From an uncultured Lachnospiraceae bacterium (GTDB lineage: Bacteria; Bacillota; Clostridia; Lachnospirales; Lachnospiraceae): a stretch of 42,873 nucleotides of DNA. The notes below the pieces were generated by a model. It was not told the DNA's origin, did not search any database, and saw only the letters and a list, made by a program, of their open reading frames with translations. A program made the position numbers and the translations under genes. This document shows positions 8,759 through 17,619 of the stretch, one piece after another. Where the stretch lies: the NCBI GenBank assembly GCA_946414825.1, contig CAMKQB010000009.1, positions 1 through 42,873 of the forward strand, given 5' to 3'. Positions within the stretch are counted from its first letter, which is position 1, and each line of letters starts with the position of its first letter.

Positions 8759-9742
8759 TTACCCCCTTAGATTAAATATCTCATCTCCCTCATAATAATT
8801 AAGGGATCGTCTTATTTTGTCATCTCCGGAATGGACCACTCTGGCTCCATCCTTTGTGAGTTTTCCAGCCACACTGTACTCTATACCCCTCTTTTCCAGC
8901 GCAGCTTTTATATCATTTAATTTTTCTTCATGACATACTGCAACTATACCACCAGTTCCAAGAAGCTGGTATGGATTAATGTTCCAGAATTCACATGCCT
9001 CTATAGTATTCTGCTTTATTGGAATATCCTCGTGAAGGATATCTATTCCCAGTCCTGTTCTCTCAGAAACCTCCACCAGAGTTCTATATATACCACCAAA
9101 GGATACGTCGTGAATCATACTGACGCCACCCTCTATTAGTGCCTGACATTTATCATATATATCCAGCTTATCTTCAGAAATATGCATAGAAGCTATATAG
9201 CTTTCAGCGAATCTTGAAAGCATTTCTTCGCCTCTGGTCTCTGCTATTAGTGACGTTCCATAAGCACCTGCGTCACCAATAATAATTATAACATCTCCAT
9301 CCACAGCCTTGTCACTTAGCTGATTTAATATACTCTCATCGGTTTTTCCGTAAGCTGTGATCGTAATGGCAAGGTTTTCACCATCTCCATTAATCGCTGT
9401 ATTTCCTCCGATTATATGAAGGCCTCTCTCCTTTGCCAGTTTACATGCACTATTCATCTTGTCTCTTATAATCTGTTCCGTGCAGTCAGAATTAGCAATG
9501 AGACTAATCATTATCTTCTCGGCTCTGGCTCCCGCAGTGGCAAGATTATTCAGTGCCCTTTGAAGTGCCATCCCTTCTGAAATAGCAGAATATCCATCTG
9601 CCACAATAAGAACAGAAGGCGAGGACGTCTTATCCAGCACGGCGTAGTCCATTCCTACGCCGACGCCGGTAATATCATTCCTCGCTATATGCTTCAATAT
9701 ACTTCTTTTTAGAATTCTTGTATTTATTGTGCCTTTTATCAT
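8759..9742 (-). CDS. AIR synthase-related protein (PurM/HypE/ThiL superfamily)
   Basis: A 327-residue protein of the PurM-like superfamily, whose members (PurM, SelD, ThiL, HypE) bind ATP at a dimer interface. GMDYAVLD near 28-35 and the glycine-rich segments GDAGAYGTSLIAE and HDVSFGGIYRTLVEVSE fit the superfamily and recall HypE-like AIR synthase-related proteins. No hydrogenase maturation genes, selenocysteine genes or purine genes are near, so a HypE or SelD role is not supported. It sits between a VanW-domain protein gene (19-nt gap) and ppk1 (4-nt gap). Substrate unknown. The ribosome site before the ATG is weak. Confidence 0.75.
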   Translation of the reverse strand: MIKGTINTRILKRSILKHIARNDITGVGVGMDYAVLDKTSSPSVLIVADGYSAISEGMALQRALNNLATAGARAEKIMISLIANSDCTEQIIRDKMNSACKLAKERGLHIIGGNTAINGDGENLAITITAYGKTDESILNQLSDKAVDGDVIIIIGDAGAYGTSLIAETRGEEMLSRFAESYIASMHISEDKLDIYDKCQALIEGGVSMIHDVSFGGIYRTLVEVSERTGLGIDILHEDIPIKQNTIEACEFWNINPYQLLGTGGIVAVCHEEKLNDIKAALEKRGIEYSVAGKLTKDGARVVHSGDDKIRRSLNYYEGDEIFNLRG

Positions 9743-9761
9743 CTGATCACTCTTATGGAGT

Positions 9762-11339
9762 TTACTCTGGCTGTGCAGCTGGGTCTGCCGGAGGTGTTGT
9801 TTCTACTGGCGCTGTTGTTGCCGGTTCTACCGGAGCTGCTGGCGCCGCTGGATCTGTCGGTACCGGCTCTGCTGGAGGTGTTTCTGCTGGAGGTGTTTCT
9901 GCCGGAGGTGTTTCCTCTGGAGCCGCCTCTTCCTCAGTAGGCTCATCGCTATTCTTAGAAACCTTTGCTGGAGAACACTGATACCTGCTGGAGTTAATCT
10001 TTACTGACTCAACCTTAACTCCATCCTCGTAAACATATTTCCATAGTTCACCGGTATAACCTACTACCGCTGGAGAAGTAACTTCTTCAGTTCCCGGCTC
10101 GAGGCTCTTATCCTCTGTATATATAGGTTCTTCAGGAGGACTAATAGTTCCTGTCTGAATTGATTCAAATTCAATAGTTCTATTTGATGGTCTATATTCC
10201 TCACCATAGATATTAAAGCTGAGGTTTGCTCCATCTGTCAGACCTTCAATATAAATAGGTGCATCGAGATTATTTCTTACCTTCAGATCAAGCACACCAC
10301 CTGCAAGAGCTGCGTCCGCAGAAATAGGAACATATGAAACTCTCAGACTGTGGCAATCTCTCTGAACTATTTCAAGCTCTGCACGAAGAGCTGCATTATA
10401 AACTGTTGTAGCAACCTGGCAAATACCACCACCAACACTATCAACAACCTCAGTTCCCTGATAAGCATGACCTATCTCATAACCGTTGCTTGTCTCAACG
10501 GGAGCGATACAGCTATAAACGGAAATGGTCTCGCCTGGGAATACAAGATGACCATTTACAAGAGAAGCCGCCCTCTGAACATTTGTCTTACGTCCAGCAC
10601 TACTGCTTGCATAGCTTGTTGTATAAGAACCAAGAAGATTCTTAACTCTTGCTATCTGCTGCATTCTATCACTATCGGAATCATCCTTAAGTGCAATCTC
10701 TGTTGATACCTGGCCACCAGAGTAGCTAGTATCATTTATAATATCATCTATATCCTGCTTAGTTGAAGCAGCGTCTATACTAAGAGCCGCACCCTCAACT
10801 ATAACCTTTACTGTTCCGTCTTCATTCTTAGTGAGACTGTACTGATTTCCAGCGCTCATAGCACTAGCTATGTTACTCTCAATTATCTGATGAAGAACAT
10901 CCTCATCAACGCCCTTCTTAGTCTCGAACTCAACTGGTACTGTCTTCAGACTCTCTAAATCGTGAAATCTCTTAAGAACATTTCCTGCATTTCCATAATT
11001 CAGAGCCTCTCTTACAACATCATCTGTATCATCTGACAGGCCAAGATCGCCGAGAGTTGTAACTACATCGCCGTACTGGCTGGTAAGTGAAACCTCTGCC
11101 TGGCTATAATCTTCATCACCACCAAGAGACTGAACCGCCTGTGCATATGTCATTCCACCAACATCAAGACCATTTATAATAATGTTATTCTTGATAGTTG
11201 CTATTTCCTTTGTTGAGATTAGCGCATCTCCGTCTGTTGCCTCGTCCGCTCTAACAACTGTAGTCGGGGTGTATGCTAACACAAGAGCTATAGATAAAAC
11301 AGCAGCCAGAAGTCTGACTATAATCCTTTTCTCTTTCAT
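9762..11339 (-). CDS. Secreted VanW-domain protein with Pro-rich C-terminal tail
   Basis: Cell-envelope protein of 525 residues from the chosen start. A signal peptide or N-terminal anchor (about 5-30) is followed by putative peptidoglycan-binding modules and then a VanW domain (containing GGGICQVATTVYNAALRA and a conserved HSLRVSYVP stretch). VanW-domain proteins are common in clostridial envelopes, with unclear biochemical role. The C-terminal tail of about 70 residues is rich in Pro, Ala, Thr and Glu and has repeated ETPPA units encoded by three 15-bp tandem repeats (9871-9915). I chose the ATG at 11339 over an upstream in-frame start at 11390 because AGAGGA lies just upstream and the signal peptide then begins at the N-terminus. 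Confidence 0.88.
   Translation of the reverse strand: MKEKRIIVRLLAAVLSIALVLAYTPTTVVRADEATDGDALISTKEIATIKNNIIINGLDVGGMTYAQAVQSLGGDEDYSQAEVSLTSQYGDVVTTLGDLGLSDDTDDVVREALNYGNAGNVLKRFHDLESLKTVPVEFETKKGVDEDVLHQIIESNIASAMSAGNQYSLTKNEDGTVKVIVEGAALSIDAASTKQDIDDIINDTSYSGGQVSTEIALKDDSDSDRMQQIARVKNLLGSYTTSYASSSAGRKTNVQRAASLVNGHLVFPGETISVYSCIAPVETSNGYEIGHAYQGTEVVDSVGGGICQVATTVYNAALRAELEIVQRDCHSLRVSYVPISADAALAGGVLDLKVRNNLDAPIYIEGLTDGANLSFNIYGEEYRPSNRTIEFESIQTGTISPPEEPIYTEDKSLEPGTEEVTSPAVVGYTGELWKYVYEDGVKVESVKINSSRYQCSPAKVSKNSDEPTEEEAAPEETPPAETPPAETPPAEPVPTDPAAPAAPVEPATTAPVETTPPADPAAQPE
9871..9915. repeat. 15-bp tandem repeat, three units, in VanW gene tail
   Basis: Two identical units GCTGGAGGTGTTTCT followed by a third with two substitutions. 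They encode the repeated ETPPA pentapeptide in the Pro-rich tail, probably a flexible wall-spanning spacer that can vary in length by slippage. Confidence 0.85.
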
Positions 11340-11393
11340 TTTTTCCTCTTTTCTCTCGACCAAACGCGGTCGGATTCTTATATCAGACATTTA

Positions 11394-11504
11394 TTAGAAG
11401 TTTACTGCCAACAGTCCTACAATCATTCCAAAAACCATAAGTGCACAAATAATAATAAGCATTATTCTAACGCCTTTTCTTTTCTTCTTGCTAAAATCAA
11501 TCAT
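11394..11504 (-). CDS. 36-residue single-pass membrane peptide
   Basis: Short ORF with an excellent ribosome site (GGAGG 7 nt before ATG). The product begins MIDFSKKKRKGVR, then has one hydrophobic helix (about 14-34) and ends AVNF: an inside-positive, single-pass membrane protein. It lies 16 nt after endonuclease III and 54 nt before the VanW gene. The closest idea I have is a DUF4044-like small membrane protein, but I do not claim a family. It is real by start signal and topology; function unknown. Confidence 0.7.
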   Translation of the reverse strand: MIDFSKKKRKGVRIMLIIICALMVFGMIVGLLAVNF

Positions 11505-11520
11505 TTCCAAACCTCCGTAT

Positions 11521-12165
11521 TCATATTCCTCTATTGTAATGTTTACAAACTTCTTTTAAAACGCAATTTTCGCACTGTGGTCGTCTGGCTATGCAGACCT
11601 TTCTACCATGTGCTATAACTTGAAAATTATACAATATCCACTGGTCTTCTGGCAAGAGTTTCATCAGCTCAAACTCGATTTTCACAGGATCTTCATCCTT
11701 TGTGAGACCAAGAAGAGTGGATACCCTCTTTACATGTGTATCGACCACTATGGAATTAATACCGAAAATGTTACCTCTTATAACATTTGCTGTCTTACGT
11801 CCGACCCCGGGAAGGCTTGTCAGATCGTCTATATCAGAAGGCACCTCTCCACCGAAGTCTTCAAGCAGAGCATTGGCGCAGGAAATGATATTCTTAGCTT
11901 TATTTCTATAGAAGCCTATGGAATATATATCCTTCTCAAATTCTAATACATCTGCCGCCGCAACACTTTCCAGAGTTGGATACTTCTTGAAGAGTTCTCT
12001 TGTTACTATATTCACTCTTTCATCAGTACACTGAGCAGACAGGATGGTTGCAAAGAGCAGCTGCCAGGGGCTATCCGGATCATATTCCAGATAGCATCTG
12101 AGGTCAGTTCCATATTCTTCATTTAATAGTTTGCAGACCTCCTCCGCGCGTTGCTTCTTCGTCAT
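11521..12165 (-). CDS. nth: Endonuclease III (DNA glycosylase/AP lyase)
   Basis: Removes oxidised pyrimidines and cleaves the resulting abasic site in base excision repair. The helix-hairpin-helix LPGVGRKTANVI contains the catalytic Lys, VDTHVKR holds the catalytic Asp, and the C-terminal CX6CX2CX5C motif for the [4Fe-4S] cluster is complete. Length 214 residues is normal. I chose the ATG at 12165, not the in-frame GTG at 12177, because AGGTGGAG sits at proper spacing before the ATG. It directly follows the DUF815 ATPase gene. Confidence 0.97.
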   Translation of the reverse strand: MTKKQRAEEVCKLLNEEYGTDLRCYLEYDPDSPWQLLFATILSAQCTDERVNIVTRELFKKYPTLESVAAADVLEFEKDIYSIGFYRNKAKNIISCANALLEDFGGEVPSDIDDLTSLPGVGRKTANVIRGNIFGINSIVVDTHVKRVSTLLGLTKDEDPVKIEFELMKLLPEDQWILYNFQVIAHGRKVCIARRPQCENCVLKEVCKHYNRGI

Positions 12166-12177
12166 ATATATCTCCAC

Positions 12178-13572
12178 CTATAGTATACTATCCATCAGCT
12201 GCTGAGCAGCACGTCCGGACATTCCGCCGTGGCTTACGCTCCATTTATTTGCAAGCTCAAGGAGTTCTTCCTCGCTAAGATTCAGGTTTTTATTTCTGCC
12301 TGCAAGGCTCTTAACTATTTCCTCATATTCCTTCTTGTTAGGTCTCATATAAGGAATAGTCACACCGAATCTGCTGACAAGTGACAGCTTCTCCTGAAGT
12401 GTATCTGAACGATGCTTATCAAGCTCCACATCATTTGTATCATTCCAGGTTTCCCTTATGAGATTACGTCTGTTCGAGGTTGCATAGATAAGTACATTAT
12501 CTGGTCTTGTCTCAAGACCGCCCTCAATAACTGCCTTCAAGTATTTATATTCTGTCTCATTCTCTTCAAAAGAGAGGTCATCCATGTAAATGATGAATCT
12601 ATAATTACGATTCTTGATGCTGGAAATGACAGGAGCAAGCAGCTTCATCTGATGCTTATAGAGCTCGATCATTCTCAGTCCGTCATCGTAGTATTCATTT
12701 ATAAGAGCCTTAATACTGGTGGACTTACCAGTTCCGGCATCTCCGAAGAGAAGCACGTTGTTCGCCGGATTTCCAGCAAGAAAGCTCTCGGTATTATCTC
12801 TAAGTCTCTTCTTCTGTATCTCGTAACCTACGAGGTCATCCAGAGAAACCTTATCCGTATTCTTAATAGGTGTACACTTAATGCCATTTCCGAGGCAGAA
12901 ATCTATACTCTTCTTATCCTCCGACGCACCAGGAACTATCTCAGCTATTCTAAATGCAGTATTGAGACCAAGCATTCCTACGCCGTAGTTCTTGTAGAAG
13001 TCCGTTACCAGGCGAAGTGTATCCTCGGCGCATTTATCCTCCGCCTCCGCTACGCTCATCTCGCCAGAGATAACCTTAGCACTGATCTCACTCAAATTGG
13101 CATCAATTGCATCACTAAGAGCTCTAACCTTATCGGAAACATTTTTGTTATAAACCTGACGTCTCTTATGAATAGAGCTGTAGTTTGTGATAGTTGAGAA
13201 GCAGTTGATTTCCAGCTTAGTCTCCATCTTCTGGAAATTGTAATTAAAGAGATGATTGAAGATCATCATATCCTGCTTTGCGAATTCATTTACGCTTCCA
13301 TCCTTCATACCTGCTCTTTCAGCAGTAAGCGAAAATGGATTCTCGCTGGTAACCAGCACGTAAGCTATATAGTCATGCCAGAGATTCTTATCAAAGCCGT
13401 AGTCCGTAGAAATCTCAAGTATACGGTGAATCTCAGCATAGATCCTACTGATCAGCTGATCCTTATCATACTCTCCACCATCAAATTCACGAATGATTTC
13501 ACTAAGATTAACCAGAATGCTATCCGGCTCAAATTCACGGTACATAAGTAATTTTGGAAGTTCTTTATACAT
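12178..13572 (-). CDS. DUF815 family AAA+ ATP-binding protein
   Basis: A 464-residue protein with a long helical N-terminal half of unknown role and a C-terminal AAA+-type ATPase. Walker A is LLFGDAGTGKSTS (around residue 275), Walker B is FIIYMDDLSFEE, and the sensor-like segment VLIYATSNRRNL follows. This matches the DUF815 family (COG2607-type ATPases), widespread in clostridia with no assigned function. Strong ribosome site AGGAGGGCGT. It follows murJ by 8 nt and precedes nth by 12 nt to the chosen nth start, suggesting one transcript. Confidence 0.88.
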   Translation of the reverse strand: MYKELPKLLMYREFEPDSILVNLSEIIREFDGGEYDKDQLISRIYAEIHRILEISTDYGFDKNLWHDYIAYVLVTSENPFSLTAERAGMKDGSVNEFAKQDMMIFNHLFNYNFQKMETKLEINCFSTITNYSSIHKRRQVYNKNVSDKVRALSDAIDANLSEISAKVISGEMSVAEAEDKCAEDTLRLVTDFYKNYGVGMLGLNTAFRIAEIVPGASEDKKSIDFCLGNGIKCTPIKNTDKVSLDDLVGYEIQKKRLRDNTESFLAGNPANNVLLFGDAGTGKSTSIKALINEYYDDGLRMIELYKHQMKLLAPVISSIKNRNYRFIIYMDDLSFEENETEYKYLKAVIEGGLETRPDNVLIYATSNRRNLIRETWNDTNDVELDKHRSDTLQEKLSLVSRFGVTIPYMRPNKKEYEEIVKSLAGRNKNLNLSEEELLELANKWSVSHGGMSGRAAQQLMDSIL

Positions 13573-13580
13573 ACGCCCTC

Positions 13581-15170
13581 CTATCTATGCAAAAACTTTC
13601 TCTTAAATACTGCCAGGATAGAGGTCAGTTCCTGCATCTTCAGCACAAGCGCCATCATCACGTAGGTCAGTCCACCGAGGGCCACCAGCGACAAAAGCTC
13701 TATCAGCTGATTTGTCTTGGTTTCAACAGATATATTATGTTCAAATATAATTATTCCGGCGGTTGTTACTATAAACATTACCGCACAGCAAATAGCGCAT
13801 TTTATAACCGAATCACGGATCTCAGTTCCGTTTATTCTTCCGACCCTTCTACGCAGGAAGAAGGTCTGGATCGTCACACTGGCAAGACCTGCCATGGAGT
13901 ATGCGAGGGCAATTCCGTTGGCGCCCCACAGCCTTACGAAAATGACCGTCAGCAAAATGTTTAAACATAGTATGAATACATTTATCGCCACCGGAGTCCT
14001 TGTTTCCTTAACTGCATAGAAGCCCTGAAGTGCCACCTGTCTAGCGGAATAGCCGATCATTCCGATACAATAGAAGGCAAGAAGGGTCGCAAGGATTGGA
14101 ACATTTTCCGGTGAGAAATTACCTTGGAGATAAATAGCTCTTATGAGAGGAACTCTTATCGCAATTATTCCAACCGCACAAGGAAGTATAACGAAGGTTA
14201 CATTTCTAAAGCCCAGCGAAAGGTCGCGTCTATATTCTTCCATATTGTCTGTTGCAAAATGCTCCACCATGGTAGGGAAGATAGACATCGCGATTGCATA
14301 GGCGAAGATATTAATAGGCAGCTGCATAATACGCTGAGCCTGGACCATATTTGACAGGATTCCCTTGTCGAGTCCAGATGCAAAACGTCTATTAACTATA
14401 AGGTTCAGCTGTGTTACCGCAACACCAATAAGCGCCGGCCCAAACAGCTTAAAGAACTGCTTTACTCCATCATGGTCCAGATCAATCACTTTCTGGTATT
14501 TGAAGTTATGCTTATATATAGGGAGTATCTGTACACAGAGATTTACGATAGAACCTGTTACAACGCCGACACAGAAGCCTGCAATTCCAGTTCCAAGAGT
14601 CAGTAGGAATACACCCACACCAATGATTGTGATATTGTAGAGCACCGAACCAATGGAAGGCGGCGTGAAATCCTTATAAGACTGCAGTATTCCCATGCAT
14701 ATTCCTGTGAGACACATGAAGAAGCACTGGAAAAACATGATACGTGTGAGCGTAACTGTCAGCTCTATCATTTCAGGAGTCCAATGGTCTCCACTGAAGT
14801 CTACAAAAACAGGCAGTAGCTGAGGGGCAAATATCTCTCCTATAACACAAAAAACAGCCGCAACTATGGCCACTATATTAAGTATAGTACTAGCCATCCT
14901 GTAGCCGTCTTCGTATTTCTTTTCTGCTATGTATCCACTAAAAACAGGAATAAATGCAGCTGAGAGTCCGCCACCTACAAGAATAGTATAGATGGTATCC
15001 GGAATAGTAAAAGCTGCATTATAAGCGTCCGTAGCCGAACTCATGTCGAATACGGACGATATAATAATGTCTCTAACATAGCCCAGTATGCTGGACAGGA
15101 AGTTCGCTATCACAAGGATACCAGCGGCCTTCATAACTCCAGCTTGGGCATTTTTCGTCTTCTCACTCAT
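13581..15170 (-). CDS. murJ: Lipid II flippase MurJ
   Basis: Multi-pass membrane protein of the MOP/MVF superfamily that flips lipid II for peptidoglycan synthesis. The 529-residue length, about 14 hydrophobic segments and the N-terminal stretch FLSSILGYVRDIIISSVFD are typical of MurJ. It starts 1 nt after the nfnB stop with no clear ribosome site, so translation is probably coupled to the upstream gene. Another MOP-family exporter is a less likely alternative. Confidence 0.92.
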   Translation of the reverse strand: MSEKTKNAQAGVMKAAGILVIANFLSSILGYVRDIIISSVFDMSSATDAYNAAFTIPDTIYTILVGGGLSAAFIPVFSGYIAEKKYEDGYRMASTILNIVAIVAAVFCVIGEIFAPQLLPVFVDFSGDHWTPEMIELTVTLTRIMFFQCFFMCLTGICMGILQSYKDFTPPSIGSVLYNITIIGVGVFLLTLGTGIAGFCVGVVTGSIVNLCVQILPIYKHNFKYQKVIDLDHDGVKQFFKLFGPALIGVAVTQLNLIVNRRFASGLDKGILSNMVQAQRIMQLPINIFAYAIAMSIFPTMVEHFATDNMEEYRRDLSLGFRNVTFVILPCAVGIIAIRVPLIRAIYLQGNFSPENVPILATLLAFYCIGMIGYSARQVALQGFYAVKETRTPVAINVFILCLNILLTVIFVRLWGANGIALAYSMAGLASVTIQTFFLRRRVGRINGTEIRDSVIKCAICCAVMFIVTTAGIIIFEHNISVETKTNQLIELLSLVALGGLTYVMMALVLKMQELTSILAVFKRKFLHR

Positions 15171-15171
15171 A

Positions 15172-16554
15172 TTATTTAGATTGAATATATTCGTCCATTG
15201 CTGCGGCTGCCTTCTTACCAGCTCCCATAGCTAGAATAACGGTTGCAGCACCAGTAACAGCATCACCACCAGCGAAAACGCCAGGTCTTGTAGTTGCACC
15301 AGCTTCATCTGCTACGATACAGCCTCTCTTGTTAGTATCAAGGCCATCTGTAGTACTCTTGATGAGTGGGTTAGGTGATGTTCCAATAGAAACGATGAAG
15401 CAGTCAGCTTCGATTTCATTTATCTTTCCTTCAACAGGAACAGGGCTTCTACGGCCTGACTCATCAGGCTCTGACAGCTCCATTTCCTGACAACGAACGC
15501 TGGTTACATGTCCGTCTTCTCCAACAACCTCAATTGGGTTATTAAGGAGCTTAAATACTATACCCTCTTCCATAGCATGCTCTACTTCTTCCTTACGGGC
15601 AGGAAGCTCTTCCATAGAACGTCTATATACTATAGTAACGTCTGCGCCGAGACGCTTAGCTGAACGAGCAGCATCCATAGCAACGTTACCACCACCTACG
15701 ATTACAGCCTTCTTAGGATGTGCGATAGGTGTATTTGAATCATCCTTAAATGCCTTCATCAGATTAATTCTGGTGAGGAACTCATTTGCAGAATAAACAC
15801 CGTTCAGGTTTTCTCCAGGGATATTCATGAATCTAGGAAGACCAGCACCTGAACCGATAAATACAGCCTCGTATCCGAACTCATCGAAGAGCTCATCTAC
15901 TGTTATAGACTTACCGATAACTACATTTGTCTCAATATCAACGCCGAGAGCCTTAAGTCCATCAACTTCCTTCTGAACGATAGCCTTAGGAAGACGGAAC
16001 TCAGGAATACCATAAGCAAGAACTCCACCTGGTGTATGAAGTGCTTCGTATATAGTTACAGCATAGCCCTTCTTAGCAAGATCAGATGCACAAGCAAGTC
16101 CTGAAGGACCACATCCGATAACTGCACATTTATGACCATTTGGCTCCGGCTTAGCAGGAGCCTCAGTAACATTTTGATTGTGCCAGTCAGCTACGAATCT
16201 CTCGAGACGACCGATAGCTACAGGCTCACCTTTGATACCTCTTACACACTTGGACTCGCACTGTCTCTCCTGTGGGCATACACGACCACAAACAGCTGGA
16301 AGTGAGCTGGAACGGTTGATAACCTGATAAGCTCCCTCGAAGTCCTTCTCTACTATTTTCTGAATAAACTCAGGAATAGATATCTGAACCGGACAACCCT
16401 CCATACATGGATGATGCTTACAGTTTAGACATCTCTCCGCCTCGTCTATAGCCTGCTCTTCTGTATATCCAAGAGCAACCTCCTGGAAATTCTTATTACG
16501 TACATTTGGATCCTGTGATGGCATAGGATTCTTATCTAATCTCATATTAGGCAT
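15172..16554 (-). CDS. nfnB: NfnB-like flavoprotein (GltA/glutamate synthase small-subunit family)
   Basis: A 460-residue NADPH-binding iron-sulfur flavoprotein. Two N-terminal clusters are complete: Cys 42, 45, 50, 54 and Cys 89, 93, 99, 103. Two dinucleotide-binding folds follow: VIGCGPSGLACASD for FAD and VIVGGGNVAMDAARSAKRLG for NAD(P)H. The family includes glutamate synthase small subunits, but there is no glutamate synthase large subunit here; the directly adjacent NfnA gene points instead to the electron-bifurcating NADH-dependent ferredoxin:NADP oxidoreductase. It is often annotated as gltA. Ribosome site AAGGAGGTGTAACATT. Confidence 0.9.
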   Translation of the reverse strand: MPNMRLDKNPMPSQDPNVRNKNFQEVALGYTEEQAIDEAERCLNCKHHPCMEGCPVQISIPEFIQKIVEKDFEGAYQVINRSSSLPAVCGRVCPQERQCESKCVRGIKGEPVAIGRLERFVADWHNQNVTEAPAKPEPNGHKCAVIGCGPSGLACASDLAKKGYAVTIYEALHTPGGVLAYGIPEFRLPKAIVQKEVDGLKALGVDIETNVVIGKSITVDELFDEFGYEAVFIGSGAGLPRFMNIPGENLNGVYSANEFLTRINLMKAFKDDSNTPIAHPKKAVIVGGGNVAMDAARSAKRLGADVTIVYRRSMEELPARKEEVEHAMEEGIVFKLLNNPIEVVGEDGHVTSVRCQEMELSEPDESGRRSPVPVEGKINEIEADCFIVSIGTSPNPLIKSTTDGLDTNKRGCIVADEAGATTRPGVFAGGDAVTGAATVILAMGAGKKAAAAMDEYIQSK

Positions 16555-16558
16555 AATG

Positions 16559-17404
16559 TTACACCTCCTTAGCAGCCTGTATCATATTACAAGCTTCTTC
16601 TCTGGCCTTGAGCTCGAAAGGCTTATAGATACCACCTCTAGCCATAGCCTCATCAAAGTCTACCTCGAAACCATCAAAGTCAGGTCCATCTACACAGGCA
16701 AACTTAGTCTCGCCACCAACTGTCAGTCGGCAGCAACCGCACATTCCTGTACCATCTACCATTATAGGATTCATGCTGACTACTGTCTTAACACCATACT
16801 TCTTGGTTGTCATTACAACGAACTTCATCATGATCAGTGGTCCGATAGCGATAACCTCATCGAACTCTTCACCATTCTTGATAAGCTCCTCGAGAGGTGC
16901 TGTTACAACACCCTTCTCACCAGCAGAACCATCATCTGTCATAAGAATATAATTGCTTGATGCAGCGCGGAATTCATCTTCTAAGATAATAAGGTCCTTG
17001 TTTCTGAAACCAACTATGGATGTAACCTCGCATCCGATATCGTGAAGCTTCTTAGCAACAGGATAAGCTATTGCACAACCAACTCCACCACCTACTACTG
17101 CGACCTTCTTCAGGCCATCAGTTTCAGTTGCATTTCCCAGTGGACCAACAAAATCCTGAACATAGTCGCCTACATTCAGAGAATTAAGAATCTCTGTTCC
17201 TGCTCCAACAATCTGGAAAATGATAGTTACTGTTCCCTTTTCTCTGTCATAACCTGCGATTGTCAGCGGGATTCTCTCTCCGTCCTCGGTAGCTCTGAAG
17301 ATAATGAACTGTCCAGGCTCGGCCTTGCGGGCAACGAGTGGAGCTTCAATCTCCATAAGAGTCACAGTAGGATTTAAAGACTCTTTTTTTACAATCTTGT
17401 ACAT
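16559..17404 (-). CDS. nfnA: NfnA-like ferredoxin-NADP reductase subunit alpha
   Basis: A 281-residue FAD/NAD-binding protein of the ferredoxin reductase family (PyrK/SudB-like). An FAD domain with RIPLTIAGYD, a nucleotide-binding motif VVGGGVGCAIAYPVAKKL (about 103-120) and a C-terminal [2Fe-2S] site with Cys 222, Cys 225 and Cys 237 are visible; Asp 217 stands where NfnA proteins use an Asp ligand. With NfnB it would reversibly couple NADPH to NADH and ferredoxin, typical of fermenting clostridia. It lies 38 nt after tRNA-Ser with no terminator between, so it may share the tRNA transcript. Ribosome site AAAGGAGTGGTAAG. Confidence 0.9.
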   Translation of the reverse strand: MYKIVKKESLNPTVTLMEIEAPLVARKAEPGQFIIFRATEDGERIPLTIAGYDREKGTVTIIFQIVGAGTEILNSLNVGDYVQDFVGPLGNATETDGLKKVAVVGGGVGCAIAYPVAKKLHDIGCEVTSIVGFRNKDLIILEDEFRAASSNYILMTDDGSAGEKGVVTAPLEELIKNGEEFDEVIAIGPLIMMKFVVMTTKKYGVKTVVSMNPIMVDGTGMCGCCRLTVGGETKFACVDGPDFDGFEVDFDEAMARGGIYKPFELKAREEACNMIQAAKEV

Positions 17405-17442
17405 CTTACCACTCCTTTGTTAAATGATGTATTTACAAAAAG

Positions 17443-17530
17443 CGGAGTCGGCGGGATTCGAACCCGCGTGCCGGTTGCCCGGCAAACTGATTTCGAGTCA
17501 GCCCCGTTATGACCACTTCGATACGACTCC
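17443..17530 (-). tRNA. tRNA-Ser (anticodon CGA)
   Basis: 88-nt class II tRNA: 7-bp acceptor GGAGTCG/CGACTCC, discriminator G, anticodon loop CTCGAAA, a long variable arm and T-arm GCGGG/CCCGC. CCA is not encoded. A good promoter lies just upstream (17553-17581). Confidence 0.97.
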
Positions 17531-17552
17531 ATTCGAAAAACGAAACTAATTA

Positions 17553-17581
17553 AGTATAAAATAAACTAAAAACATGTTCAA
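17553..17581 (-). promoter_or_regulatory. Promoter of tRNA-Ser, possibly also nfnAB
   Basis: Minus strand: -35 TTGAAC (17576-17581), 17-bp spacer, -10 TATACT (17553-17558), 22 nt before the mature tRNA 5' end. No hairpin terminator is seen between the tRNA and nfnA, so readthrough into the nfnAB-murJ run is possible. Confidence 0.6.
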
Positions 17582-17619
17582 GCTATTTTTATTATACGTT
17601 TTGCCTTAAGTTTAGCCTA

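Noticed and set aside
9718-9981. Gly/Ala/Ser-rich plus-strand ORFs near the VanW gene end
   Set aside because: They are the complement of the Pro-rich VanW tail repeats.
12412-13197. 261-codon plus-strand ORF opposite the DUF815 gene
   Set aside because: No ribosome site, no recognisable domain, and fully covered by a well-supported gene on the other strand.
15172-16554. Glutamate synthase small subunit in a GOGAT
   Set aside because: No large subunit is present and the adjacent gene is NfnA-like; NfnB is the better reading, though the family name is shared.
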